A stretch of DNA of 64,000 nt from Caballeronia turbans (GCA_001544655.2 FCOD02000004.1:124001-188000), one strand, 5' to 3'. Shown: positions 16,337 to 25,683, counted from the first letter of the stretch. Notes: a model not told the origin generated them from the sequence alone. A program made the numbers and translations.

Positions 16337-17293
16337 ATGCAGAGCGCACTGAGCCCGGCAGGCATTCAGGCCAGCCGTATCCTAGATCTTTGGCATCTGA
16401 CACTGGCCGTCTGCTGCATCGTTTTCGCAGCGATCCTGCTCGCCTGCCTGATCGCAATGATCCGCGCGCCACGTGCCGATCACGCGACGCCTGCGGACCT
16501 GTCCGCCATCGGCCGCCGCGAGCCGCAGGTGCGCTTCTGGGTCGTCGCTTCGACAGCCGTTTCCACATTTCTCCTCTTCGGGCTGGTGCTCGCGGACGTA
16601 CTTACGGATCGAGCGCTCTCGCGCCTTCCGGTCGACAACGCGCTGCGTATAGAGATGACGGGTTATCAATGGTGGTGGCAGGCGCGCTATCTTCCCGATG
16701 GCGAGGCGCCCGGTTTCGTGCTCGCAAACGAGCTGCACGTCCCGGTCGGGCGGCCAGTCGTCGTATCGTTAAAGGCCGCCGATGTCATCCACACGTTCTG
16801 GGTGCCGAACCTGCACGGCAAGAGGGACATGATTCCCGGGCGCGATGCGACCATCGAATTCCGCGCCGATAAAGCAGGCGTTTATCGCGGGCAATGCGCC
16901 GAGTTCTGCGGCTACGAACACGCGCTGATGGCCTTCTCGATCACAGCCGATCCACCCGCGCAGTACGAAGCATGGGCCGCGCAACAGCGCAAGGCTGCGC
17001 AAACGCCTTCGGACGAAATCGCCGTGCGTGGCCGCGACGTGTTCATGAGCCAGGATTGCGCGCGCTGTCACACCGTCCGCGGCAGCGGAGCGCAAGGCAC
17101 GCTCGGCCCGGATCTTACGCACATCGCGAGCCGCCGGACGCTCGCCGCCGGCACGCTGGCGAACAATCGCGACAACCTGACTGGATGGATAGTCGATCCG
17201 CGCGCGCTCAAGCCCGGCACGGTCATGCCGCCCACGCGCCTGCCGCCCGCCGACCTGAATGCGCTGCTCACGTGGATGGAGACGCTCAAATGA
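16337..17293 (+). CDS. ctaC: Cytochrome c oxidase subunit II with fused cytochrome c domain (caa3 type)
   Basis: The 318-residue protein has two N-terminal membrane helices (about 20-42 and 66-88), a cupredoxin domain with the CuA ligands (His152, Cys187, Cys191, His195, Met198 in GQCAEFCGYEHALM), the aromatic electron-entry patch YQWWWQ, and a fused haem c domain (CARCH at 241-245, axial Met in GTVMPP). This is the caa3 arrangement, where subunit II carries its own cytochrome c. It opens an operon of overlapping genes; its TGA overlaps the next ATG. Confidence 0.92.
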   Translation: MQSALSPAGIQASRILDLWHLTLAVCCIVFAAILLACLIAMIRAPRADHATPADLSAIGRREPQVRFWVVASTAVSTFLLFGLVLADVLTDRALSRLPVDNALRIEMTGYQWWWQARYLPDGEAPGFVLANELHVPVGRPVVVSLKAADVIHTFWVPNLHGKRDMIPGRDATIEFRADKAGVYRGQCAEFCGYEHALMAFSITADPPAQYEAWAAQQRKAAQTPSDEIAVRGRDVFMSQDCARCHTVRGSGAQGTLGPDLTHIASRRTLAAGTLANNRDNLTGWIVDPRALKPGTVMPPTRLPPADLNALLTWMETLK

Positions 17294-19224
17294 GCAACGA
17301 GCCGAACGCCCCCAGTCTCGTCGACGGCCCGCACGCATCGCCCGAAGTGCGCGCGGCGCTCGCGGCGACGTGGAGCGACCCGCCCGGGTTCATCGGCATG
17401 TTGTGCGCGGTCAATCACAAGACGATCGCAAGGCGCTTCATCGTCACGACATTTGTGTTCTTCCTGCTTGCGGGACTGCTCGCGCTCGTCATGCGCGCGC
17501 AGCTCGCGCGTGCCGATCAGCGCCTGATCGGGCCGAATCTCTATAACGAACTCTTCACGATGCACGGCACGACGATGATGTTCCTCTTCGCCGTGCCCGT
17601 GATGCAGGCGGTCGCCACATTCCTCGTGCCGCTGATGATCGGCGCGCGCAGCATCGCCTTTCCGCGCGTGAACGCCTATGCCTACTGGGTTTTTCTGTTC
17701 GGCGGGCTGCTGCTCTTCGCGTCGCTCGCCGTGAACACCGCGCCGAACGCGGGCTGGTTCAGCTATGTGCCGCTTGCCGGTCCCGATTACTCGCCGAACA
17801 AGGGCGCCGATATCTGGGCGCAGATGATCACGTTCACCGAGTTGTCGGGCCTGCTCGAAGCGGTCGTGCTCATCACGACGATCTTCAAGCTGCGCGCGCC
17901 CGGCATGTCGCTTAACCGCATGCCGCTGTTCGTGTGGGCCACGCTCGTCACGCAGTTCATGGTCATCTTCGCGATGCCTGCTGTCATGTTGTGCAGCACC
18001 GCGCTGATTCTCGACCGCCTCGTCGGCACGCATTTCTATAACCCGGCCAAGGGCGGCGACGTGCTCTTGTGGCAACACCTTTTCTGGTTCTTCGGTCATC
18101 CCGAGGTCTATCTGATCTTCATTCCGCCGCTCGGCTTCATCTCGTCGATCATTCCGACTTTCGCGCGCCGCCCGATGTTCGGCTATCCCGCGATGGTGCT
18201 GTCACTCATAGCCACTGCGTTTCTTGCGTTCGGACTGTGGGTGCACCACATGTTCGCGACCAACATCCCGGAGCTGGGCAAGAGCTTCTTCACCGCCGCG
18301 AGCCTGATGATCGCGATTCCATCGGCCATTCAGATCTTTTGCTGGATCGGCACACTGTGGACAGGAAAGCTCAATCTGCGCGTGCCGTTGCTCTTCGTGC
18401 TCGCATTCTTCTTCATCCTCGTGATGGGCGGGATGACCGGCATTATGGTGGCATCCGTGCCGCTCGACCTGCAGGTGCATGACACGTACTTCGTCGTCGC
18501 GCATCTGCATTATGTGTTGCTGGGCGGCGCCGTGTTTCCGTTGTTCGGCGCGTTCTATTACTGGTTCCCGAAGTTCGCGGGCCGCATGCTCGGCGAGCGG
18601 CTCGGCAAATGGCAGTTCTGGCTGTTCTTCATCGGCTTCAACGTAACGTTCTTTCCGATGCATCTGCTCGGCCTCGAAGGCATGCCGCGGCGCGTGTGGA
18701 CTTATCCGCACGGGCTCGGCTGGGACGCCATGAACATGACGGCGACCATCGGCGCATATGTGATCGCGTTGAGCGTGCTGCTTTTCATCGTCAATGTCGT
18801 GCAGAGCGCGCGCAGTCAAGTGCCGGCGAGGGCCGATCCTTGGGGCGCGGGCACGCTCGAATGGAGCGTGCCGTCTCCGCCGCCGCCCCATAACTTCGAT
18901 GCGATTCCCGTCGTGCATGGCCGCGATCCGCTGTGGGAGCCTTCCGCGCAACCGAGGTTCGTCGCGGGCCTCGCCGCCGATGCGCGCGAAGTGCTCGTGA
19001 CGAGCGTGCTCGATGCGCAGCCCGATCATCGGCCGCTGTTTCCGAGGCCGTCGATCTGGCCATTCGTCAGCGCCGTCGCGACGACCGTGCTCTTCATCGG
19101 CTCGATCTATACGCCGTGGGCGATCGTGTGGGCGTCGCTGCCGGTCGCGGTCGCCATGATCCTCTGGTTCTGGCCGAGCCGCAGCGAGAACCGCGTGGCG
19201 CTCGAGCGGGAGCAAAGTCCATGA
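17290..19224 (+). CDS. ctaD: Cytochrome c oxidase subunit I
   Basis: The 644-residue protein is the catalytic haem-copper subunit. WFFGHPEVY carries the CuB His cross-linked to Tyr, HHMFATNIP the further CuB ligands, and HDTYFVVAHLHYVL the haem ligands. It has about 12 core helices plus a C-terminal extension with two more hydrophobic stretches (SIWPFVSAVATTVLFIGSI). It pumps protons while reducing O2 in the inner membrane. Start ATG 17290 overlaps the subunit II stop (ATGA), and its own stop overlaps subunit III. Confidence 0.93.
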   Translation: MSNEPNAPSLVDGPHASPEVRAALAATWSDPPGFIGMLCAVNHKTIARRFIVTTFVFFLLAGLLALVMRAQLARADQRLIGPNLYNELFTMHGTTMMFLFAVPVMQAVATFLVPLMIGARSIAFPRVNAYAYWVFLFGGLLLFASLAVNTAPNAGWFSYVPLAGPDYSPNKGADIWAQMITFTELSGLLEAVVLITTIFKLRAPGMSLNRMPLFVWATLVTQFMVIFAMPAVMLCSTALILDRLVGTHFYNPAKGGDVLLWQHLFWFFGHPEVYLIFIPPLGFISSIIPTFARRPMFGYPAMVLSLIATAFLAFGLWVHHMFATNIPELGKSFFTAASLMIAIPSAIQIFCWIGTLWTGKLNLRVPLLFVLAFFFILVMGGMTGIMVASVPLDLQVHDTYFVVAHLHYVLLGGAVFPLFGAFYYWFPKFAGRMLGERLGKWQFWLFFIGFNVTFFPMHLLGLEGMPRRVWTYPHGLGWDAMNMTATIGAYVIALSVLLFIVNVVQSARSQVPARADPWGAGTLEWSVPSPPPPHNFDAIPVVHGRDPLWEPSAQPRFVAGLAADAREVLVTSVLDAQPDHRPLFPRPSIWPFVSAVATTVLFIGSIYTPWAIVWASLPVAVAMILWFWPSRSENRVALEREQSP

Positions 19225-19847
19225 ATCACACTCGCCCCGACGATATCGACACGAGCGATCTCGTGCTCGACGTGCGTACGCTGCCGACCTTCGCGTTCAG
19301 CCATCGCAGCCTGATGTGGTGGAGCACGACGGGCCTGATGCTGATCGAAGGCACGGTCTTCGCGATCGCAGTCATCATGTACTTCTATCTGCGCACGCGC
19401 GCCCCGGCCTGGCCAATGGCCGCCGATGCGCCCGGCCTGCTCTGGGGCTCACTCAATACGGCTGTGCTGATCGCGAGCCTGTGGCCGAATCAGCTTGCAA
19501 AAAACGCTGCGGAACGTGGCGAGCGCCGCAAGGCTGCGATATGGCTCGTCGTTTGCCTTGTGGCATCGCTCGCGTTTCTCGTGATACGCGGGTTCGAGTT
19601 CGCCTCGCTGAACGTGAGCTGGTACGCCAATGCGTATGGCTCCGTCGTCTGGCTGCTGCTCGGGCTGCATACGACGCACCTGATCACCGACACCATCGAT
19701 ACCGCCGTGCTCACCGTGCTGCTTTTCACGGGGCCATTCGAAGGCAAACGTCTCGTCGATGTCAGCGAGAACGCGCTCTATTGGTACTTCGTCGTGTTGA
19801 CCTGGCTGCCGATCTACGCCGTGATCTATTGGGCCGCTCGCTTATGA
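19221..19847 (+). CDS. ctaE: Cytochrome c oxidase subunit III
   Basis: A 208-residue membrane protein with five hydrophobic segments. Family marks include WWSTTGLMLIEGTVFAIAVI, GFEFASLNVSWYANAYGSVV (the conserved Glu region) and LLLGLHTTHLITDT with the HxxH helix, ending NALYWYFVVLTWLPIYAVIYW. It is the short form lacking the first two helices of mitochondrial subunit III. Both ends overlap neighbours, so stoichiometric translation with subunit I and the small gene after it is likely. Confidence 0.88.
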   Translation: MNHTRPDDIDTSDLVLDVRTLPTFAFSHRSLMWWSTTGLMLIEGTVFAIAVIMYFYLRTRAPAWPMAADAPGLLWGSLNTAVLIASLWPNQLAKNAAERGERRKAAIWLVVCLVASLAFLVIRGFEFASLNVSWYANAYGSVVWLLLGLHTTHLITDTIDTAVLTVLLFTGPFEGKRLVDVSENALYWYFVVLTWLPIYAVIYWAARL

Positions 19848-20179
19848 AAACCTGGCTTGCGCTGCTCGGCGCGCCTTCGATCGTGCTCGGATGCCTCAGC
19901 GTGAACTACGCGCTGGTGACGCCCGCGTGCCGCCTGGGCGGCCATGCCTTGCTCGACGGCGTGAGCGGCGCGAGCCTGCTCGTCTGCGTCGCCGCGACGC
20001 TCCTCGCGTGGCAGCGCTGGCGCGACGCGCGGCGCACGCTCGGCCTGCCGACGCCCGATGCCGGCGATCGTCCCGCGCGCGCAGGATTCATCGCGGCGGT
20101 GGCGGCGGGCGTGGGCGCGCTGTCGGTCTTGTCCGTGATCGCGATTTCGATACCGCAATGGCTACTGTCCGCCTGTTGA
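19844..20179 (+). CDS. Small membrane protein of the cytochrome oxidase operon
   Basis: A 111-residue protein with three probable helices: the N-terminal AWLGAPSIVLG-type stretch, GASLLVCVAATLLAW, and AGFIAAVAAGVGALSVLSVI. Start ATG 19844 overlaps the subunit III stop, and its end overlaps the CtaG start by 22 bases. Position and size suggest an accessory or subunit IV-like polypeptide of the oxidase, but no conserved motif proves this; it is best called a hypothetical oxidase-operon protein. Confidence 0.65.
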   Translation: MKTWLALLGAPSIVLGCLSVNYALVTPACRLGGHALLDGVSGASLLVCVAATLLAWQRWRDARRTLGLPTPDAGDRPARAGFIAAVAAGVGALSVLSVIAISIPQWLLSAC

Positions 20180-21072
20180 AACGCGCGCTGCCTTGCGCCC
20201 TCGCCGCATGCGCCGATGTCCATGCCCATGGCGTGACGACGGACGCTTCGCCGCTCGCGTGGACGTTCGAGCCGTGGGTCGTCGGCGTGCTGGTGCTAAG
20301 CGCGGCGCTCTACATCGCCGGATACCTGAGGCTGCGCACGCGAGGCGCGCAAGGTCGCTCGCAACGCACCGGCAGACTCCTTGCGTTTTTAGCGGGCTGG
20401 CTCACGCTCGTCGGTGCGCTCGTATCGCCGCTGCATGCGCTGAGCGACTGGCTTTTCTCGGCGCATATGCTTCAGCACGAGCTTCTGATGCTCGTGGCCG
20501 CGCCGCTTCTCGTGATCGGCCGGCCGCTCGCGGTGTGGCTTTGGGCTTTTCCTGCGAATGCGCGAACGCGCATCGGCGTGGCGACGCGCTCGCGCTGGAT
20601 CAGACATCCATGGCGCTTGCTCACGCTGCCCGCCGTCGCCTGGACCCTGCACGCCGCAGCGCTCTGGTGCTGGCATGCGCCGCGCTTTTTCGAAGCGGCG
20701 CTCGCGCGCCCCGGCATCCACACGCTTCAGCATGCGAGCTTTCTCGCGAGCGCGCTGCTTTTCTGGTGGTCGGTGTTCGGCCGCGCATCGGAGGCGCATG
20801 GCGCGCCCAATGCACACGCGATGCTTTCGCTCTTCACGACGATGGTCCATACCGGCGCGCTCGGCGCACTGCTCACGCTCGCGCCGGGCGTCTGGTATCC
20901 GTCGTGCATCGAGACGACGCTCGCGCTCGGCTTCGATCCGCTTCAGGATCAGCAACTCGGCGGCCTCGTGATGTGGGTGCCGGGCGGGCTCGCGTATCTG
21001 GTGGGCGCACTGCTCGTCGGCGCCCGCTGGCTCGCGCGGCGGCCGCCACGCATCGGGAGCGGCGCGCGATGA
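20158..21072 (+). CDS. ctaG: Cytochrome c oxidase assembly factor CtaG (caa3_CtaG family)
   Basis: A 304-residue membrane protein of the caa3-type CtaG family: about seven helices with conserved His residues in SPLHALSDWLFSAHMLQHEL, LWCWHAPRFFEAAL, HTLQHASFLASALLFWW and ending with GVWYPSC, DQQLGGLVMWVPGG. This family is needed for caa3 oxidase assembly, presumably copper delivery, and differs from the mitochondrial Cox11-type CtaG. The 22-base overlap with the preceding gene and 4-base overlap with the cytochrome gene place it inside the operon. Confidence 0.85.
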   Translation: MATVRLLKRALPCALAACADVHAHGVTTDASPLAWTFEPWVVGVLVLSAALYIAGYLRLRTRGAQGRSQRTGRLLAFLAGWLTLVGALVSPLHALSDWLFSAHMLQHELLMLVAAPLLVIGRPLAVWLWAFPANARTRIGVATRSRWIRHPWRLLTLPAVAWTLHAAALWCWHAPRFFEAALARPGIHTLQHASFLASALLFWWSVFGRASEAHGAPNAHAMLSLFTTMVHTGALGALLTLAPGVWYPSCIETTLALGFDPLQDQQLGGLVMWVPGGLAYLVGALLVGARWLARRPPRIGSGAR

Positions 21073-22361
21073 CGATGAAATCCATGCGTGCGCTTGCGCA
21101 CTTCGCCATGCTCGCGCTGCTATCGCCTGTTGCGGTCATGGCAAACGATGCGGCGCCATCGCCCGACTTAATCGCGCGCGGCGCGTATCTCGCGAAAGCG
21201 GCCGACTGCGCGGGCTGCCATACTGCGACGCCGGACGGCGCGCCCTATGCGGGCGGGCTCGAAATGACCTCGCCGTTCGGCACTATCGTAAGCAGCAACA
21301 TCACCCCGGATCGCGAGACGGGCATCGGTGCTTATAGCTATGAGGATTTCGCGAAGGCGCTGCGGGAAGGCGTCGCGCGCGGCGGCAAGGGACTGTATCC
21401 CGCGATGCCCTATCCCGCCTTCGTCAAGATCACCGACGCCGACATGCGTGCGCTCTACGCCTACATGATGCACGGCGTGCCGCCCATTAGGTATCGGCCG
21501 CCGGAAAGCAAGGTGCCGTTTCCGTTCAATCAGCGCTGGGCGCTGCGCGTGTGGCGGATGGCGTTCGCGCCGAAGGACACGTTCGAGCCGAACGCCGCGC
21601 GGGATGCGTCATGGAATCGCGGGGCGTATCTGGTGCAGTCGCTCGGACACTGCGGGTCGTGTCATACGCCGCGCGGTATCGCCTATCAGGAACGGGGCTA
21701 TGACGAGTCATCGAAGACGTATCTGTCGGGCGGCATCAATGACAACTGGTTTGCGCCGAACCTGCGCGCGGACATGGGCTCGGGGCTCGGGCGCCTGTCC
21801 GCGGAGGATATCGCCGCGTTTCTCGGGACCGGCCACGGCGCGGGCATCGTCGCGTATGGAAGCATGGTCCAGACGGTGGAAGACAGCCTGCAATATCTCA
21901 GCGATGACGACTTGCGCGCGATCGCCGTCTATCTCAAGAGCCTGCCCGCGACGGGCGCCGCAGATGGCGCATATGATCCCGCGCTCGCAGCGAGGGGCCG
22001 TCTCAAGACGCGCGCACCCGATGTCCCGCCCGAGCAAGGCGCCGCAGTATACGCGGGTTTCTGCGCGCAATGCCATCGCGATGACGGCAAAGGCGTCCCG
22101 AAAGCGTTCCCTTCGCTCGCGGGCAATCCCTCGGTCCTCAGTGAGGACACGACTTCGCTGATACGGCTCGTCGTCGAAGGCGGTAACAGCCCGGCGACGA
22201 TCCACGGTCCGCCGCGCCAGCCGATGCCCGCCTTCGCCGGCCGCCTGACCGACGTGCAGATCGCGCAAGTGCTGACCTACGTGCGTGCATCGTGGGGCAA
22301 CGACGCGCGCCCCGTTACGACGAATGACGTCGCCTCGATGCGCAGCAAGTTGCACAAATAA
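21069..22361 (+). CDS. Tri-haem cytochrome c (alcohol/gluconate dehydrogenase cytochrome subunit family)
   Basis: The 430-residue protein has a signal peptide (MKSMRALAHFAMLALLSPVAVMA) and three haem c motifs: CAGCH at 47-51, CGSCH and CAQCH further along, each followed by a domain with an axial Met (for example PAMPYPAF and QPMPAFAG). This layout is that of membrane-bound alcohol, aldehyde or gluconate dehydrogenase cytochrome subunits. No dehydrogenase partner is adjacent; instead it is the last gene of the oxidase operon (ATGA overlap with ctaG), so it probably feeds electrons to the caa3 oxidase. Confidence 0.88.
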   Translation: MTMKSMRALAHFAMLALLSPVAVMANDAAPSPDLIARGAYLAKAADCAGCHTATPDGAPYAGGLEMTSPFGTIVSSNITPDRETGIGAYSYEDFAKALREGVARGGKGLYPAMPYPAFVKITDADMRALYAYMMHGVPPIRYRPPESKVPFPFNQRWALRVWRMAFAPKDTFEPNAARDASWNRGAYLVQSLGHCGSCHTPRGIAYQERGYDESSKTYLSGGINDNWFAPNLRADMGSGLGRLSAEDIAAFLGTGHGAGIVAYGSMVQTVEDSLQYLSDDDLRAIAVYLKSLPATGAADGAYDPALAARGRLKTRAPDVPPEQGAAVYAGFCAQCHRDDGKGVPKAFPSLAGNPSVLSEDTTSLIRLVVEGGNSPATIHGPPRQPMPAFAGRLTDVQIAQVLTYVRASWGNDARPVTTNDVASMRSKLHK

Positions 22362-22402
22362 CGCAGGCAATCATCGGGCGGCGTGCCGCGGGAGATCGAG
22401 CT

Positions 22403-22942
22403 TCAACGCGCCGTGCACAGAGGCGCATTGACCTGAATGGGCGGCGCCTTGTCATCGAATGGCGGCTGACGCACGAAGCTTTCGATCACGCCGGGCCTGA
22501 AAATCAGGCAGTAAGTAGAGCCGCCATATTGAAAGTAGCCGAGCTCTTCGCCCTTGCGCACACGCTGTCCGGGCAGCGCATCGATCATGCATGACGAGAC
22601 TTCCGCCATGCCGCCGAAGACGCACGCCACTTCGCCGATGGCCGGATCGTCGCAATCGATGACGATCACCGCACGCGCGGCAACCGCCGTGATATAGCCT
22701 TGCGAATCGTTGAGGCTGCTCGGGTCGTAACCTTCGGCATCGGCGTCGGAGTAATACGTGCCATCGACGAGATACGCCTTCACGATCGTTCCGCTCACCG
22801 GCGCATGCCAGCGATGATAGAAAAAGGCACTGAGAAAGGCCTGATACACCGTTCCGCCGACGAAGCGACGCGCGAGATCCGCTACATGCCTTGCCGCTGC
22901 CGCGCGATTACTTCTGCACGCCCGGTTGCAGCGCCGCTGCAT
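22403..22942 (-). pseudogene. Phosphatidylserine decarboxylase-like protein, C-terminal remnant
   Basis: From about 22864 to 22403 the frame reads RRFVGGTVYQAFLSAFFYHR, WHAPVSGTIVKAYLVDGTYY, NDSQGYITAV, GMAEVSSCMIDALPGQRV, then LGYFQYGGSTYCLIFRPGVI. This is the C-terminal third of the long bacterial/fungal PSD family (about 430 residues), with a GGST at the place of the pyruvoyl-forming LGST/GSST motif. The remaining N-terminal two thirds are absent: upstream of about 22864 the frame runs into the 3' end of the MFS gene. A truncated pseudogene is the simplest reading. Confidence 0.7.
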
Positions 22943-24224
22943 CGCGCCCCGCGCGCGGCGTCATGCGCGCGAAAAACACGACACCCGCAGCCACGACCGA
23001 CATCACCGCGAGCCCCGTCAAGCCGCCCTGAATCGAACCCGTCTTCTGTTCGAGGAAGCCGAACGTGGCCGGCGCGACGAAGCCGCCGAGATTGCCGATC
23101 GAGTTGATCAGCGCGAGCACGGGCGCCGCGATGCGCGCATCGAGATAACCTTGTGGAATCGGCCAGAAGCATGACGATGCAGCCTTGAAACCGATCGCCG
23201 CGAAGCAGATCGCGACAAACGAGAAGACCGGACTGCCGAGACCCGCGGCATACATGCCGGCCGCCGCGATCAGCAGTACGCACGCGACCCACGCCTGCTG
23301 AAACTTGAAGCGTGCCGCGAGCGCCGCGAACAGATACATCGCGACGATGGAGATAAGCCACGGAATCGAGTTGAAGAGGCCGACCTGGAAATCGTTGAGA
23401 TGCCCCATCTTGCGGATGATGCTCGGCAGCCAGAACGTCGCGCCGTAGATCGTCAGCGAGACCGAGAAATAGATCAGGCAGAAGATCAGGATCTGCGGAT
23501 CGCGCAGCAGACTCCACGACGATGGCTTCTTCGTGTGCGCGGCATCGCGACGGCGCTGCTCGTCCTCGATTTCGGCGACGACCGCATCCTGCTCGGCGGG
23601 CGTGAGCCATTTCGCGTCGCGCGGCTTCGAATCGAGCCAGAACCATACGAAGCCGGCGAGCACGACCGACGCCATGCCTTCGATGATGAACATCCACTGC
23701 CAGCCGCGCAGCCCCACGCCCTCGATCAGCATCAGCCCGCCCGAGATCGGGCCGGAGAATACCGAAGCCAGCGCCGAGCCGCTCAGAAAGACGGCCATCG
23801 CCTTGCCGCGTTCATCGCGCGGCAGCCATTGCGTGAAATAGAGCACGACGCCCGGGAAGAAGCCCGCTTCGGCCGCGCCGAGCAGAAGCCGCATCGCATA
23901 GAAGGAGGTCTCGCCCTTCACGAAGGCCATGCCCACGGCCGCGAGCCCCCACGTGATCATGATGCGTGTGAGCCACGCCTTCGCGCCGAAGCGCTGCATC
24001 AGCATGTTCGACGGCACCTCGAACACCGCGTAGCTCACGAAGAACAAGCCCGCGCCGAGTCCATAGGCCGCCGCGCCGATGCCGAGATCCGCGCTCAGAT
24101 GCTGGCGCACGAAACCAATGTTCACGCGGTCGATGTAATTGACGATGAACATCACGACGAAAAGCGGCAGCACATGCCACTTGATCTTGCGGACGGCGCT
24201 CGACAGCGCGCTGGAACTGCTCAT
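22908..24224 (-). CDS. MFS transporter, anion:cation symporter family (aldarate-type)
   Basis: A 438-residue 12-helix protein with ACS-family marks: FVVMFIVNYIDRVNIGFV in helix 1, FFVSYAVFEVPSNMLMQRFG in helix 2, and LLLGAAEAGFFPGVVLYFTQ in helix 4. ACS members import glucarate/galactarate, tartrate, phthalate and similar acids. It lies 40 bases after glucarate dehydratase in the same direction, so glucarate or galactarate uptake is likely. Its 3' end overlaps the open frame of the PSD remnant by 35 bases, which looks like a deletion boundary. Confidence 0.82.
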   Translation of the reverse strand: MSSSSALSSAVRKIKWHVLPLFVVMFIVNYIDRVNIGFVRQHLSADLGIGAAAYGLGAGLFFVSYAVFEVPSNMLMQRFGAKAWLTRIMITWGLAAVGMAFVKGETSFYAMRLLLGAAEAGFFPGVVLYFTQWLPRDERGKAMAVFLSGSALASVFSGPISGGLMLIEGVGLRGWQWMFIIEGMASVVLAGFVWFWLDSKPRDAKWLTPAEQDAVVAEIEDEQRRRDAAHTKKPSSWSLLRDPQILIFCLIYFSVSLTIYGATFWLPSIIRKMGHLNDFQVGLFNSIPWLISIVAMYLFAALAARFKFQQAWVACVLLIAAAGMYAAGLGSPVFSFVAICFAAIGFKAASSCFWPIPQGYLDARIAAPVLALINSIGNLGGFVAPATFGFLEQKTGSIQGGLTGLAVMSVVAAGVVFFARMTPRAGRDAAALQPGVQK

Positions 24225-24264
24225 GAAGTTGTCTCCTGGAATGCGCGTGTACTTGTTCTATGAC

Positions 24265-25575
24265 TCAGAAGCGCGGGTTCTTGCCGGTGAAGTCCGGCTG
24301 ATACTTGCGCATCTGCGAGAGGTCGTCGCGATTGCGCACGCCGCACGTCAGGTATTGCTCGTGCAATGCGGCGAGCTGCTCGCGATCGAGCTCGACACCG
24401 AGACCCGGCGTCGTCGGCACGCGCACCGCGCCGTTATCGAATTTGACGCGGCCGCCCTTGATCACTTCTTCCTCCTGCCACGGGTAATGTGTGTCGCACG
24501 CATACGTGAGGTTCGGCACGCTCGCCGCGACATGCGTCATCGCCATCAGGCTGATGCCGAGGTGCGAGTTCGAATGCATCGACATGCCGAAGCCCCACAG
24601 CCGGGCCATGCGCGCGAGGGTCTGCGTTGCGCGCAGCCCGCCCCAGTAGTGGTGATCGGAGAGCAGCACCTCGATCGAGCCCATGTTGCAGCCGCGACGG
24701 AAGTCGTCCATCGTGGTGATGACCATGTTGGTCGCGAGCGGCAGCTTCGTGTGCTTTTGCAGTTCGGCCATGCCTTCGAGGCCGGGGCATGGGTCCTCGT
24801 AGTATTCGAGAATCTCGTCGAGCTCGGGCGCGGCCGCGATGCTCGTCTCGAGTGTCCAGTTCGCGTTCGGATCGAGGCGCAGCGGCACGCCGGGAAACGC
24901 CTTCGCGAGCGCCTGCATGCAGGCGATTTCATGCGCGGGCTCGAACACGCCGCCCTTTAGCTTGATGCTCTGGAAACCGTACAGGTCGATCATGCGCTGC
25001 GCCTGCGCGACGATCTGCTCCGGGCTGATGCCCTCGCCCCACGCGTCGGGTGCATAGGGCTCGCCGATATGTTCCGCGTACTTGAAAAACAGATATGCGC
25101 TGTACGGCACGGCGTCGCGGACCTTGCCGCCGAGGAGATCGACGACCGGCGCACCGACGATCTGCCCTTGCAGATCGAGCATCGCCACTTCGAACGTGCT
25201 GATGACCTTCGGCGCATTTTTCGCGGCATGCGAGCCGGGGGCGAGTTCGAACTCGACGGCGCCGGGCGTCGCCTTGATCGTCGCGCGCACACGCTCTTCC
25301 ATCCGGTTCAGGTCGAACGGCAACAGGCCGATCACAAGCTCTCTGGCCTGATCGAGCACGCGCAGCATCGGCTCGTCGCCATACGTTTCGGAGATGCCGA
25401 CACGCCCGTCGCTCGTCTCCAGCTCGACGATAGCGCGCAACGCCCAAGGCTCATGGATGCCCGCGGCGTTAAGCAACGGGCCGTCGCGAAAGGCGATCGG
25501 CGTGATTCGAACCTGGGTGATGGCGATATCGCGGGTCATGTCGGGCATCTTCGAAAGTTGCAGGAGTTCCGGCAT
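24265..25575 (-). CDS. gudD: Glucarate dehydratase (enolase superfamily)
   Basis: The 436-residue enzyme converts D-glucarate (and L-idarate) to 5-keto-4-deoxyglucarate. Enolase-superfamily residues are in place: KLK at 205-207 (catalytic Lys), metal ligands in LDPNAN (Asp235, Asn237), Glu260, Asp307 in LSDHHYWGG, and the HSNSH motif at 334-338 with the general-base His. Numbering nearly matches E. coli GudD. ATG 25575 has no visible ribosome site; ATG 25548 or 25539 are alternatives, also weak. A GntR-type inverted repeat lies 8 bases upstream of 25575. Confidence 0.9.
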   Translation of the reverse strand: MPELLQLSKMPDMTRDIAITQVRITPIAFRDGPLLNAAGIHEPWALRAIVELETSDGRVGISETYGDEPMLRVLDQARELVIGLLPFDLNRMEERVRATIKATPGAVEFELAPGSHAAKNAPKVISTFEVAMLDLQGQIVGAPVVDLLGGKVRDAVPYSAYLFFKYAEHIGEPYAPDAWGEGISPEQIVAQAQRMIDLYGFQSIKLKGGVFEPAHEIACMQALAKAFPGVPLRLDPNANWTLETSIAAAPELDEILEYYEDPCPGLEGMAELQKHTKLPLATNMVITTMDDFRRGCNMGSIEVLLSDHHYWGGLRATQTLARMARLWGFGMSMHSNSHLGISLMAMTHVAASVPNLTYACDTHYPWQEEEVIKGGRVKFDNGAVRVPTTPGLGVELDREQLAALHEQYLTCGVRNRDDLSQMRKYQPDFTGKNPRF

Positions 25576-25582
25576 CGTAAAG

Positions 25583-25598
25583 CACTAATACATTAGTG
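25583..25598. promoter_or_regulatory. Inverted repeat CACTAAT-N2-ATTAGTG, probable GntR operator at gudD
   Basis: Seven-base arms at 25583-25589 and 25592-25598 are exact reverse complements. The site sits immediately before the glucarate dehydratase start, where a bound repressor would block transcription. A degenerate copy is found near the divergent GntR gene. Confidence 0.65.
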
Positions 25599-25669
25599 TG
25601 TCAGTCGGGTATACGCTCATCGTCCTTTTCGAAGTTGCCCCGCCACATGCCGCCGAGCGCGGCTATAGT

Positions 25670-25683
25670 ACTAATGTTTCAGT
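25670..25683. promoter_or_regulatory. Second, imperfect GntR-type site before the regulator gene
   Basis: ACTAATGTTTCAGT resembles the first site (ACTAATACATTAGT): the left arm is identical and the right arm differs at two positions. It lies 23 bases before the GntR start, as expected for autoregulation. Binding by this GntR is inferred from position and similarity. Confidence 0.45.
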
